From Fennellomyces sp. T-0311 (lineage: Eukaryota > Mucoromycota > Mucoromycetes > Mucorales > Lichtheimiaceae), in the NCBI GenBank assembly GCA_025266875.1, contig JALLLT010000008.1, positions 186,001-250,000 of the forward strand: a DNA stretch of 64,000 nt. Direction: 5' to 3'. Position 1 is the first letter of the stretch, and the number at the start of each line of letters is the position of its first letter. Shown piece after piece: positions 43,158-53,388 of this stretch. The translations under genes and the position numbers were made by a program. The notes beneath the pieces are model-generated. The model was not told the origin of the DNA and searched no databases. It saw nothing but the letters and a program-made list of their open reading frames with translations.

Positions 43158-44873
43158 CTATCGAGAACCTAGTCGACTTCTCCAGCCTTTCCAAAAGGCC
43201 GCATTACTATTACTACTTGCTTTTCTTAATTTGATTGTCGGTTGACGGCTGACTCTGGACGACTCTTGCTGTTGGGGCTGTTGGGTCTTTTGCTGCGGAT
43301 GTTCGGAAAGAGGATAGTCAAGCCAGACTGGCGGCTGTTGTGATACCGAGTGCTCGGAAGCTAGCTTGTTGGCCTCCCTATAAACCGTCGAACTAACGAT
43401 TTCACTGGTCTTAGAATAGCGCCCTGTCGCTGCAGCATAGTCGGCAGAGGACCACGATGTGGCTGGCGAAAGGATACTGCTCATGGATGACGAACTACGC
43501 GGTGGCAAGGGTGGCAACGGGTCTTTTGGCGGAGCTGTGGGTGGAGGAGTTGAGCGACCTAATGCGGCTTGGGAACCCAGTGAAGAACGTGGTGACTGCC
43601 TTAGGGACGATGATGAAGCTCTAGACAACGGGTGCCGGCTCTCCCTGGTCATTTCAGAAAGGACGTCGATTGATGATCGCACGGAAGCGGAACGACTGCG
43701 AAGACCACTGTTTTGAGGCTTGTTCATGACTTGACGTAGCAACTCTTCGCGTTCATCCAGTAACCGGGCTAGGATACCACGCTTATCTTCCAATTCGATG
43801 CGTTGGAGTTCGACTTGTTCCTGCAATAATAGGCAATTGTGATCCTTTTTGGCCGAGCACCCCGATGAAGAAAGTTTAGCTTCGAGTGATGCAATGAGCT
43901 GATCCTGCTTGTGCACGACCTCCGTCAACGTCCGTGTTTGCAGCCGTTCGGCCTCGAGATCGCGTACGTGTTGCTCGAGCATCATCTGCGCCCCCTTTTC
44001 AACTGCTGTCAGTTGCTTTTTGACAAAAAGGAGCTCAAGGTGCTCCTTTTCGCTATCGACTTGGCCTCCCTCTGCATCCTCCTCGGTAGTCATGGCCGTA
44101 GATACCGATGAACCTTTTTCGTACACGTCAAGTAGGCAATTCCAAAAATCATCATTTTCACTGGTAATATTGGTATCTACCGTAATCCGCCGCTGGTCAC
44201 CTTCGGCTGATGAGGAGTCAAACAGCTTTGAGAACGGTCGAAATTCAGGAGAGATAGGAGTATCTATTGTGTTTCGTTTCCGCCGTTCCTGATCAAGTTG
44301 TCGTTCAAGATCGCTATGCTCTTGAGATAACTGATCCAGTTTCTCGCTCAGGTATTGAATCCGTATTTCATAGTCGCGTAGCTGCGATGTCATCCCTTTG
44401 TTGTCGGTTTCTTTTGTCGCTTCTTGTCGTGATTTATTTAAGTTTTCTTCGGCCGCCTGCAGCTTGTTTAGGACCTCTTGATGCATTACTGTAAGCTCTT
44501 GGGCGATCGTTTCTGCAATGATGTTTCGATTGATGTTCGCTGCACGATCACGTACACTTTCGCTGCGAGTGCGTGTTCGTGCTATCTTTGTTGATGGGTT
44601 CCTTTTAATACTGTTGATACTGCTGTTACTGTTATTATTATTATTATTATTATTGTTGTTGTTGCTGTTGTTGCTTGTCGGCTGTTGGTCGAATTTGCTA
44701 AGAATAGAAGCAACTCCACCGCTGGATGTTCTTGTTCTGATTCGTTTCAGTTCAGCTGCTTTGTCGGTACCCGTGTTGGTTACTATGGTATTGCTTTTCC
44801 ATGACTGTGTAGAGACCGGTGTTGTGGAAGTAGCATTTTTGTTTAGTAATGCCACGGCTGCTTGTACACTCAT
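43158..44873 (-). CDS. Coiled-coil protein of unknown function, single exon
   Basis: An uninterrupted 571-codon frame with no introns, in contrast to nearly all its neighbours. The N-terminus (about 1-125) is Ser/Thr/Arg-rich with a poly-Asn run around residue 70-80 and repeated RTRT/RTRS basic motifs. Residues about 110-330 are strongly heptad-like (LQAAEENLNKSRQEA, YLSEKLDQLSQEH, MMLEQHVRDLEAE). Residues 390-480 are Ser/Pro-rich with PPTAPPKDPLPPLPPR, a candidate SH3-binding segment; the tail is basic (FWKGWRSRLGSR). No enzyme domain is recognisable. It could be a cytoskeletal, polarity or endocytic scaffold, but this is speculation. Confidence 0.75.
   Translation of the reverse strand: MSVQAAVALLNKNATSTTPVSTQSWKSNTIVTNTGTDKAAELKRIRTRTSSGGVASILSKFDQQPTSNNSNNNNNNNNNNNSNSSINSIKRNPSTKIARTRTRSESVRDRAANINRNIIAETIAQELTVMHQEVLNKLQAAEENLNKSRQEATKETDNKGMTSQLRDYEIRIQYLSEKLDQLSQEHSDLERQLDQERRKRNTIDTPISPEFRPFSKLFDSSSAEGDQRRITVDTNITSENDDFWNCLLDVYEKGSSVSTAMTTEEDAEGGQVDSEKEHLELLFVKKQLTAVEKGAQMMLEQHVRDLEAERLQTRTLTEVVHKQDQLIASLEAKLSSSGCSAKKDHNCLLLQEQVELQRIELEDKRGILARLLDEREELLRQVMNKPQNSGLRSRSASVRSSIDVLSEMTRESRHPLSRASSSSLRQSPRSSLGSQAALGRSTPPPTAPPKDPLPPLPPRSSSSMSSILSPATSWSSADYAAATGRYSKTSEIVSSTVYREANKLASEHSVSQQPPVWLDYPLSEHPQQKTQQPQQQESSRVSRQPTIKLRKASSNSNAAFWKGWRSRLGSR
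44628..44672. repeat. Trinucleotide microsatellite coding poly-Asn/Ser
   Basis: A run of TTA/TTG/CTG triplets (on the plus strand) encodes the Asn-rich stretch of the coiled-coil protein on the minus strand. The purest part is about ten consecutive ATT/TTA units around 44631-44655. It is likely to vary in length between strains. Confidence 0.8.
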
Positions 44874-47284
44874 TATAGTAAGTTAGCACAAAGAGAAAGA
44901 GATAAATAAAAGAGAAAGGCGATTGAAGGGGAAAGGGGAGTAGAAGTTTATAATCGGTAACCGCTTTTTCCTTGTTGCCCTATGATGAGGGAAACATAAT
45001 AAGGATATGCATATCCCACGATCCACCTTGAGGTAACCTTTTTCTGTGTCTGCAGATCAACGATGTTCACCCCCTTTCGACTCCTGAAAGAATATGGAAA
45101 GCTTTCTTTTGTTGACTCCTTGCAGATTCCGCCATTTGAAGTCTAGAGGTGGATAAAAGGAAAAAAGTGAAAAGATCAAAAGTGGGTCGTGCAGTTATTG
45201 ACAATTTTATCATGCAGGATCACAAGAAAAGAACCTGAAATATGGCTGCAGCAAAGTAGCAAGATCGTACAGCAAAAGGTGCATAAAACGTCAAGGCATT
45301 CCCCATAATGTACTATGTTTAGTAAGGTCCATACATATTACTTTCAGAGGGGATTGCATGCATTGATATGAACGGGTTGAATCTCAGTTCCTCATTAGTT
45401 TTTTTTTGGGACTGCCTTATAAGAACTTGATCGGCCAAGTAATCGGAGTCCTCATTCTGGTAATTGCTATGTGCACTAACTTGCACTAACATGCACACCA
45501 CCCTACGGTCAAGAATTTTCCGCTTCTCTGCTTTACAGGAGGCAAACCTTTGCTTCCTGGCGCAGTCCATCCATCTAACGGAATAACACACAATAGTAAC
45601 ATTTTCTATTAGAGTAAGCGTAATTTAACAGCATAGCGTGTTTATGGGACAGCTGGTATATCTAGCTGTACGATGCGTAGAAAGCAGCCAAAAGACGTAC
45701 CGTTCGCTTGTCATATTTTCTACATATATGTGCATAAATAAAGTGCAAAAAGGAATTATGCACAGAAGTATCAAAAAAAAAGGGAAACCATGTACACAGT
45801 GTTCTAAAGTCTTTCGTTGAGTATACGTACCCAGCGCTGTTTGTGCTTTGTCCGTAATCGGCCAATAATTAAAGATGTTCATTTGTTTTGAACCTTGTGA
45901 ACAATGCATACGAAATATGGCAATTCATAATTTCCTCTCTTGTTACCGGTTATTCCCATGACACGACATGTATAGTTTTTCTATCAAAGCAATACAAAGG
46001 TGTACAAGAGAAAGCAATGTGCTGCTTCGCTGGCTTTGTGAGCAGATCGGTACGTGATGTCATTGTACACTTCCTCTTTCATTTTCCTTTGACTCCTGGC
46101 ATACTGCTAGGCATAAATCGCATAGACATAATCGTAAGTATATAGTGCTGATTAATGGCGGTGTACGTACCATTGTTGTATTGGTGCCTCCATACCTCGC
46201 CTCTTGTAAGCTATAGACTATTACGTTATGATCGCGTATACCAGTCTAACCGTATGAGCCAAGGTAAAGGTGAATTAGCTATACTAAATGATAGTGGGTC
46301 GAATCAGTAACGCAAATGTCTTATACGCTGGCAGAACCTCGGTTCGAAATCTACATACTGTCGACCCGCTTGTTCTGTATTACAGTCATTCAATGCATCA
46401 GCAAGACGTACACTTCCGTTGAGACGCACTGAGTATACAGTATGCTCCAAGATAATTGATGGTACGTATGGATAATCGAAGAGTTGATGCAGACAACTTA
46501 ATTCCAACATCTTGCCCAGTCTATCTGTAGTGCCACATAGACATCAGCAACTCCTTGAAAAGACGAATATTTCAATTAACTTTTTTCCCTACGTATTGGA
46601 CGCTTGGACTTCCGCATCCCCAGATCAATCACGTACTGCCAAGCAACGAAAGGGGAGAGGGTGTCCGTTTAGTAGAAATATAGAATTTGACTACATAAAT
46701 GGCGAGCAAGCATAGTCTTCCTACTACTGACACAAGTGGGTTGCTCTTTGCTTCAAAAGTCAAAAGAAAGAAATACGCAGGTGCATAGGGTTCGGTTCCT
46801 TGTTCTGTAGGCTTTATTATAAACGACAATTATGCGACATGCACAAAAACCTTGCATCAGTGAGGCTCAATAACAAGTCGCGGAGCCATATCGGAGACGC
46901 GTCCGGAGAATATGTCTCACGCATAGACTGTCAAACCTAAACCCATCAGAGGCAGTGGATAACGCGTATCCCTTTAGCAACAAGCTATGCCAACCGCCTT
47001 TTTTGATCATATGGCTCAAATCGGGAACAGTCGTTCTCTTTCAGGTCGATGGGTCACAATCAGATTTTAAAGTTCCAAGCTGCAAATATAACAAGTTCAC
47101 AAGTTGGACGGTGGCGATCAGTTGTACAAGGTCGTAACAAGAGAATTCGAGCGCCACATAAGTCCTAAAATGACAGCAGTACGTTGCATGCACGCTAATT
47201 CTTTATATATAAAACATTTGAGTATATCTACATTAATATACGTTCAGATGATGGGATGCAGCCTTTTTTATTGTTGGTTTGTAT
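44874..47284. other. Long spacer, no supported gene
   Basis: About 2.4 kb of AT-rich sequence between the coiled-coil gene and eS10. Frames are short (under about 105 codons), overlap each other on both strands and lack family motifs. I looked specifically for reverse transcriptase, transposase and tRNA signatures and found none. It contains the promoter of the coiled-coil gene and the eS10 3' end. Confidence 0.45.
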
Positions 47285-47967
47285 TTACTCGCGACGACCA
47301 CGGCCTAGATAACATAATACGACAATTAATTGAGGACCAACACCACAACTGCCTATCCTTACCGAAACCACCACGGAACTCAGGCTTGAAGTCACCGCCA
47401 GCACCTTCCTTGCGACGGTAGTCATCACGGTCACCGCGGGGACCACGGCCACCTTCACGGCCCTCACCGACTATATAAGAAAGCAATTAGAAAGTGTCAT
47501 CAAATAATTCGTCTCCCTTTAAACTTACAGGCACGGCGGGGAGCAGCGGGGCGAGTAGACTTCTTCAAGGTAGCAGGGACAATCTCCTGGGGCAAGTGGA
47601 GGTCTGATATACCAAAAAAAAATGAGCCTTTCCCGTTATTCAGGAACAAACCGAGCGGGACACGTACATTCACGGAGATAATCGATACCCTCATCGGTGA
47701 GGGTGTAGTAGTAGTACTGCCACGAGAACTGGGTCTTGACGTAGCCCTTGGAGGTCAAAGACTGCATCATCTTGATGACCTCAAGGTTGGGGACATCGAT
47801 ATCGGGATGCTTAGGAAGGTTGAAGTCCTTGGCAGCGACAAGAGCACCGTCTAAAAGATTGAATGCCCCAATGTTACTGAATAACTGAATGAATTATCGA
47901 ATATGGGTATCGTACCCTTGAAGAGAGCCTCGTAAATGGCCTTTCTGTTCTGCTTGGAAACGAGCAT
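47285..47967 (-). CDS. RPS10: Ribosomal protein eS10
   Basis: Five exons (47967-47916, 47850-47668, 47603-47529, 47470-47363, 47304-47285) give 145 residues, a normal length. This 40S protein sits in the head near the mRNA entry. It starts MLVSKQNRKAIYEALFKDG and continues with HPDIDVPNLEVIKMMQSL, VKTQFSWQYYYYTLTDEG and LREYLHLPQEIVPATLKK, all diagnostic. The C-terminus is the usual flexible Gly/Arg/Asp-rich tail (REGGRGPRGDRDDYRR) ending FGRGRRE. The last exon is only 20 nt including the stop; reading through the fourth exon would instead give an atypical tail, so the spliced form is chosen. Confidence 0.96.
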
Positions 47968-48176
47968 ATTGAGCTATCTACAATGAAATAAATGTTATAA
48001 GCGAATTGGCCAGTTAATGTTCTCCCCTTCACATGCTGCAAAAAAAAAAAAAATATATGGACGCATCACTTTTTTTCTCGCTTTCAAGTGTCGTATCGTT
48101 CTACACCCCCATCCATCCATCTGCATCATCCATCCAGCCGTCGATCGTCGATATCTCTACTCCCCCATCCGTATCC
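47968..48176. promoter_or_regulatory. Head-to-head promoter of eS10 and the short protein gene
   Basis: The 209 bp between two divergent start codons include a poly-A run (near 48040) and a pyrimidine-rich block with repeated ATCC units at about 48108-48140. These are typical of strong promoters of ribosomal protein genes but no factor-specific site can be named. Confidence 0.4.
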
Positions 48177-48442
48177 ATGGGTACTTACACGCGGGAAAAG
48201 AGGTCGAATCAACGTTGTGGCTCATCAGCCAAAGTAGCCACCGTGTCGCCAGCAACGCCGCCGGGCAGCCGGAAATTCAAAATTCCGAACTCTCTACTGG
48301 GACAATGGCAATGGCTTGTCTTTGCATTCGTTGTTGTAAAGTACGTAGTATCCAGGTACTATAATCCATGAAAATGGCTCCATTTAACAGTGTCTTTGTG
48401 GGCCTACATTGTTCACCGCAAGTATTACACATCATGGACTAA
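48177..48442 (+). CDS. Putative 71-residue single-span membrane protein
   Basis: Two exons (48177-48340 and 48391-48442) join in frame. The protein starts MGTYTREKRSNQRC, has a basic Ser/Pro-rich N-terminus of about 45 residues (SPATPPGSRKFKIP), then one hydrophobic segment (WLVFAFVVVNVFVGL) and a short tail. No family was recognised. The donor GTACGT and acceptor AACAG are good, but the sequence is short, and reading exon 2 in another frame gives an equally protein-like tail (WAYIVHRKYYTSW), so the splice may be wrong. Composition and position favour a real small gene. Confidence 0.45.
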
Positions 48443-48996
48443 AAGTACACATAACGCTCGTGTATTTATATAATCACTATTCTCCTACGTACCAGACAGA
48501 CATTCTATCAGACAAAATAACCACGCTCATTATACACACGTATCAATGAATGCTATATCAATAATCTTACAAGGAGCAACGTAAATAGCGCTCTCTATAT
48601 AACTGCGCGAAAAGATTGGTCTTTGGCTTTTGCGGTACTTGGGGCTACAAAAACCTTCATTCGGTATTGGGAAGCGTCCAATCAGTCAGATATTAATCAA
48701 GGACCGTTTGCATATCCAGCTTCTGAAAGATAGTTTCGATTATCCATCCCCGGGCTACATACAAAATAGTGGGGTAAAAAAAAGGCGTGTGTCAGGGGTT
48801 TGCTGAAGAAAAACCGGTGCAATCAAAAGTCGGATCCTTGAAGAATTTTCGTTCGCTAACGCTTCTTTTAAACGATTTCGCAAGCTACTTCCTTTTCTTT
48901 ACGGTTTTAGAACAGGTTTCATTTATGGTAACACTTGTGTTCCCCATATTATTGTCTTACCTTCCCCGACATTAAAACCACTTTAATTAAACATAG
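48443..48996. other. Spacer upstream of the MedA-like gene
   Basis: About 0.55 kb, AT-rich, no coding frame with support. The last bases before the next ATG read like a splice acceptor (AAACATAG), so an untranslated first exon for the MedA-like gene may lie here. Confidence 0.4.
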
Positions 48997-50289
48997 ATGG
49001 ATGACTCTTCATCGCAGCAGCAACAATACAACATCGGCTCGGTGAGCCCATACGATCTAGACACATCAAAATTCTACCACTCGAATGTGCAGCAAACAAA
49101 TTCCATGTCGTACCAACCGTCTCCAACACAGTATGTGCCACAATCGGTGCATCGCAGTCGCGGATCGCCACAGCCTATGGTCTCACCTTCGCTACTACCA
49201 CATCAGTATCAACAGTCGCTTCCACAGCAAATACCATACAGTCCACCATCACCCCAGCAACAGTATAACATGAACTACCAACAAGCGTATGCTGAACAGA
49301 CTTTACAACAACCTCGAGAGTTCCAAAGTCCCATGTACTACAATCGGCAACCATCCATTGATTATAGTCGACCGAATGTACCCCAGCAACAAGAACCTAT
49401 TTATCTCCGGCAACCTCCTTTCCAGCGTCCAATGAAGCGAGAGCAGAATGAAGTCCCACGCACCATGCCAAGCCCCGAAGTCCAAAGGCACGAGATTGCC
49501 CCTCGTATACCGAGCTTCATGTTCGACACAGTTCCACCATTTGAAGAACAGTATTTGAGCACCAGTAGCAAAAGTGACGACAATTCAGTGGTATCGCCAT
49601 TGCAAAGTAATGTTTCTTTGCAACAGAAGCAGCAGCAGGAACAGCAGCGTCGACAGCAACAATACCAAATGTATGCGTACTCGGCAGGCAATGCTGGTTC
49701 TGTCAGTTTGGATTTCGAAGGCAACCTACTTGAAATGCAATACGAGTGGACACCAGAAGAATGGTCTCAAAAGCGACGTCTGGTACAATTCTGGAGAAAC
49801 GAAAAAAGCAATCGAATTCTTTGCGGCTTCCAACCGGTGGCACAGGAAGCGCATGGCGGACAGATGAACCAAATTCCGGGATTGTGTATCGTGTCATGCG
49901 TGTTTTGGGAGGCACGACAAGATTATATTATCACTTCGGTCGATCTTATCAACTTGCTTCAGTTTGTCATGGATATCTCGTTGTCCATGGAGGAAAAGAA
50001 CCGGATACGACGTAATCTCGAAGGATTCAAGCCAACAACCGTCAGCAAGGGTCGTCCAGATACTGCAGACTTCTTCAGGGTGATAATGAACTTTCCAAAT
50101 CCAAAGCCGCGGAATATCGAAAAAGATGTCAAAGTCTTTGAATGGTCCGCATTACCGTATGCCCTTAAAAAGATCGTTACAAAGTATCGGACCACGGTTC
50201 TCCAAAAGTCAGTAGCGCAGGAACAGTTTATAGACAATTCTGCCAGCGGGGCTCCCCCATCCGTTGTGCATCAAATGTTAGAAATGTAA
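48997..50289 (+). CDS. MedA/Acr1/Ren1-type regulator (DUF7082 domain)
   Basis: A single 430-codon exon. In ascomycetes the MedA/Acr1/Ren1 group controls conidiophore and sporulation development and is nuclear. The N-terminal 230 residues are Gln/Pro/Tyr/Ser-rich with poly-Gln (residues 6-10, 205-225), typical of transcriptional regulators. The conserved domain lies at about 240-415: YEWTPEEWSQKRRLVQFWR, then CIVSCVFWEARQDYIITSVD, then the near-invariant block EEKNRIRRNLEGFKP, TVSKGRPDTADFF, VIMNFPNPKPRNIEKDVKVF and ALKKIVTKY. Domain match is strong; the biological role in this organism is inferred. An in-frame TAG immediately precedes the ATG, so translation starts here. Confidence 0.88.
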   Translation: MDDSSSQQQQYNIGSVSPYDLDTSKFYHSNVQQTNSMSYQPSPTQYVPQSVHRSRGSPQPMVSPSLLPHQYQQSLPQQIPYSPPSPQQQYNMNYQQAYAEQTLQQPREFQSPMYYNRQPSIDYSRPNVPQQQEPIYLRQPPFQRPMKREQNEVPRTMPSPEVQRHEIAPRIPSFMFDTVPPFEEQYLSTSSKSDDNSVVSPLQSNVSLQQKQQQEQQRRQQQYQMYAYSAGNAGSVSLDFEGNLLEMQYEWTPEEWSQKRRLVQFWRNEKSNRILCGFQPVAQEAHGGQMNQIPGLCIVSCVFWEARQDYIITSVDLINLLQFVMDISLSMEEKNRIRRNLEGFKPTTVSKGRPDTADFFRVIMNFPNPKPRNIEKDVKVFEWSALPYALKKIVTKYRTTVLQKSVAQEQFIDNSASGAPPSVVHQMLEM

Positions 50290-52289
50290 TGTAACTATAT
50301 ATAAATGCAATTGTTTTCAAGGCTCTACTTTTCGTACGAACATACCTCATCCAATGATAGTTTCCACAATGGCAGAGTCGATACTTTACCAAAACGAAGT
50401 CAAAGTAATCTATGTTCCTTTCAACAATTAGTCTAGGAAGGGATGTAAGAGTGGGATAGAATATTTAGCTAAGAAGCATCTATTTGAAAAGAAAAGTATA
50501 TATTTATAATTAAATGGATGGTAGCTAGTACGCCACAGATGTGACATGAATTGATTCATCACATTTAATGGTGTCTCAGCGATGTACTGTATAATTGGAT
50601 TAAATTCATGAGCAGTTGTATAGCAAACTATCGGTGATGTTTATAATATCCTTCAAATCATTTTTCGAAGTCACTTTGTCAACATGTACATTGATGAGCC
50701 GTGTTGAAGGAAGGGAAGAATAATGATGACTACTAATTACCATAATGTGAACACCCAGAAGTACTCAAATACAGGCGAAGTTCACTGATGGTCTTCGTTG
50801 GCGCCACTTCATTTTAATTCGGTGGTTGTGGAGGACTGTACGTGACTATATACGGCGTGCTTATTATTGATGTTATTGCTGACCGTTTAGATAACTTTTT
50901 ATGTTCACTGCGAGCAGTAGGTATTGCGAGGGCTGTATTATCGTCAGGTTCATTCTTATCTCCCTGAGCTACGTGTAGCAATATATGGCTTTTAGTGGCA
51001 ATAAACATGTAATCACAAATTTTGACAAGAGTATTTTCTGCCCAGCGTTCATCCTTTACCATCGGTATATTACTTGCTGATGCATTATCGATATAATGAT
51101 ACCGCTTTCAGCAGAATATAGCAGCTCTATCATTGCCAGTATTTGAAAATTAGTACCTACCTTGGTATCTTATTCTCGGGCAAGATGTCGTTTTTAGCTT
51201 CCTTTCGTCTCACTTTAAAAGGTTGGTTGATATTACTGATGGTCATGCCAAAGCTAACCAGCGATTAGGTTTCCCCTTTACACTATTTCAGTACAGTATT
51301 GTTTGCGAATCTAATTTAATACGTATAAAAATATCACCAGCCCATAAAGCACACGATGGTTCGCCAACTGGCGATTAGCTTGCTGTTTCGTTTTTGAATA
51401 CTGGAAACATTTCATGGTTCCGTCGTTCTAGATGGTTTGTCCACACCGCAGTATCTGCGATGGATCATGCTATCAAGTACACTGCATGCCCTTGTAACAA
51501 TGGGCAGCATTGGTGTGGATCACAAAATCAAGGACTTTATTATCCGTAGTTTAACCAGTACGAAAATGGAGGTATTGTCAAAGCACGCTAATACCCAGAT
51601 GCAACTGATACCCCCACTCCATTTCCTTTACAACACGAAAAAATGACAACAGATCACAAACTTACTTTTTAAAGGAAAAACCGTATCCCAGTGTCCGAGA
51701 AAGCTATTCACGTAACTTATCCAAGTACTCGAGGAAAAGCTAGAAACCCAGGGATGAAAAGTAACAAAAATAGCAGCTCATTTTAAGGCCGACCATTCAA
51801 GAAAAGGCTGAATCGTTTACAAAATTCCCATCCCTGGTCCAGTAAACAGTACAGCTCGATATACATCAAACGTATCTGTTGTCTATAAAAATAATAGAAA
51901 AGAACATAGAAAAATTCCGTGAGATCGATAGGAAAAAAAGGGGGAGTGAGGAAGGGGAATGTCAATCCAATTATGGCTATATATAGTTCTTGATGCGCAT
52001 TAACATTGTTTGTATATTCCAATTGCCCGAGATCAGTTTCATTTCAGCTTATTTAGCAAAACTGTTTTTTTTTTTTTTACTTCTTTGCAATATATTTGTT
52101 TAGGCGTGCCCATTGCTTCATAACTTCTTTTTTTCATGCGCACCCTTGCGTTTATCAATGCTTTACGGTTTTCACTTCTCATCACAAGCTCAGTCACTCT
52201 AACCACACATGCGGCACAGTGCACCTTATATAGCGTATACCAACATCAAGTAATTTCGCCAGGTCAATAATTGAGCGGCTTTCTGAACC
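50290..52289. other. Two-kilobase spacer with unresolved short frames
   Basis: No gene can be supported. Candidates looked at were a minus-strand 82-codon frame at 50814-51062 (MVKDERWAENTLVKICDYMF) and a plus-strand 69-codon frame at 51437-51646 (contains QYLRWIMLSSTLHALVTMG). Either could be a fragment of a decayed or heavily spliced gene. There are several homopolymer T runs near 52070. Confidence 0.4.
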
Positions 52290-53187
52290 ATGTTGTCTAG
52301 ACATCAATACCTGATTGGTTCAAAGCTGGTCACTGGCAGGTAAAAGCATGCTGCGAAGCCCGGAATTCGTGTATTAATGATCTACTTGTAGTATTTGTTA
52401 TGGTATATCTCACTATCACTGTCAGTGCTGAGCGCCATCGCTATATGCATTCATGCAGGGTGTTGTCGTCGGAGTCATATACTTCGCGGTGATAAGACGC
52501 TGAGCATCATCAATGCACTCACGTTGTCAGTTACCATACTGTTAATCACCTTTTTCGGCGGACAAGAGCCGTGGACGGCGGGTCTGGTCGAATTCAAACA
52601 GCCAGCCAGAGGGTTCTTACCCTACTGCGGATTACTCGACGCAAAGGCCGATTCACTATACCCGCTGCTCTATCATCGGTAAGCATATGAATACAAACGG
52701 ATGTCAGATCTTAAATAAATATAGATGCCTCCTCGTTGATGCCACGTGGATCGGTGCTTGTATGACATGTATGCTTTGGATGTTGCTTCTACCATTTGCA
52801 GCATTTACCAAACCATTGAGACGAGCATCATCCGTTGGCAAGTTACCAACCGAATCAAACTGGGGAAAGTACGAACCCCGGCAGCACAATTCAGTGAGGA
52901 CGCAAGGCTCGTCGGCCAAATACTCTTCCACTACACCTCTCACCCAGCATCAAGTGCTACCTGAGCCCACACTTCCCAATATGTATCACACATCGACGGC
53001 AGAGAACGACTACTATGGACGGAATTACAGTGGGGGAGACTACGCAGTAACGGCGACCACGCCTACACATCATACGACGACGATGCCAATCACACCCAAC
53101 ACGTACTATTACGACGAGTATCGGGAACCCCCTGTGCAAACGCCGCAATCAGAGAACTATTACCACTATCCACAGTATTATAGATAA
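52290..53187 (+). CDS. Multi-pass membrane protein with Tyr/Pro-rich cytosolic tail
   Basis: Proposed exons 52290-52328, 52392-52678 and 52725-53187 give 262 residues. Three or four hydrophobic segments are visible: YLLWYISLSLSVLSAIAICI, ALTLSVTILLITFF, and WIGACMTCMLWMLLLPFAAF, a MARVEL-like arrangement but without a clear family signature. The C-terminal ~125 residues are polar and rich in Tyr, Thr, Pro and His (EPPVQTPQSENYYHYPQYY), with several PxY-like elements. The second and third exons are well supported by the splice at 52678/52725. The first exon rests on a weak donor (GTCACT) chosen because no in-frame ATG exists in exon 2; the true start may differ. Function unknown. Confidence 0.65.
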
Positions 53188-53388
53188 AGCCTAGACATGT
53201 ATCACGCTCCTTATCCAGCTGGACCAATAATAAAAGACAGAATCCAATGTGGATAAGGAAGTAAATCAAGTATTGCAGTGGCGTTTGATGTGTCCGATTG
53301 CAGATAACTCAGCATGCAGATTCTTTTTCATGCATAGCCAAGTATTAGTGTTTTTTTCTTGTTCAGAAGCAAACAGCGGACATTATCG

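Noticed and set aside
46300..46385. GGTTCGAAATC resembling a tRNA T-loop
   Set aside because: The bases flanking the loop do not pair into a 5-bp stem and no matching acceptor stem or anticodon arm was found.
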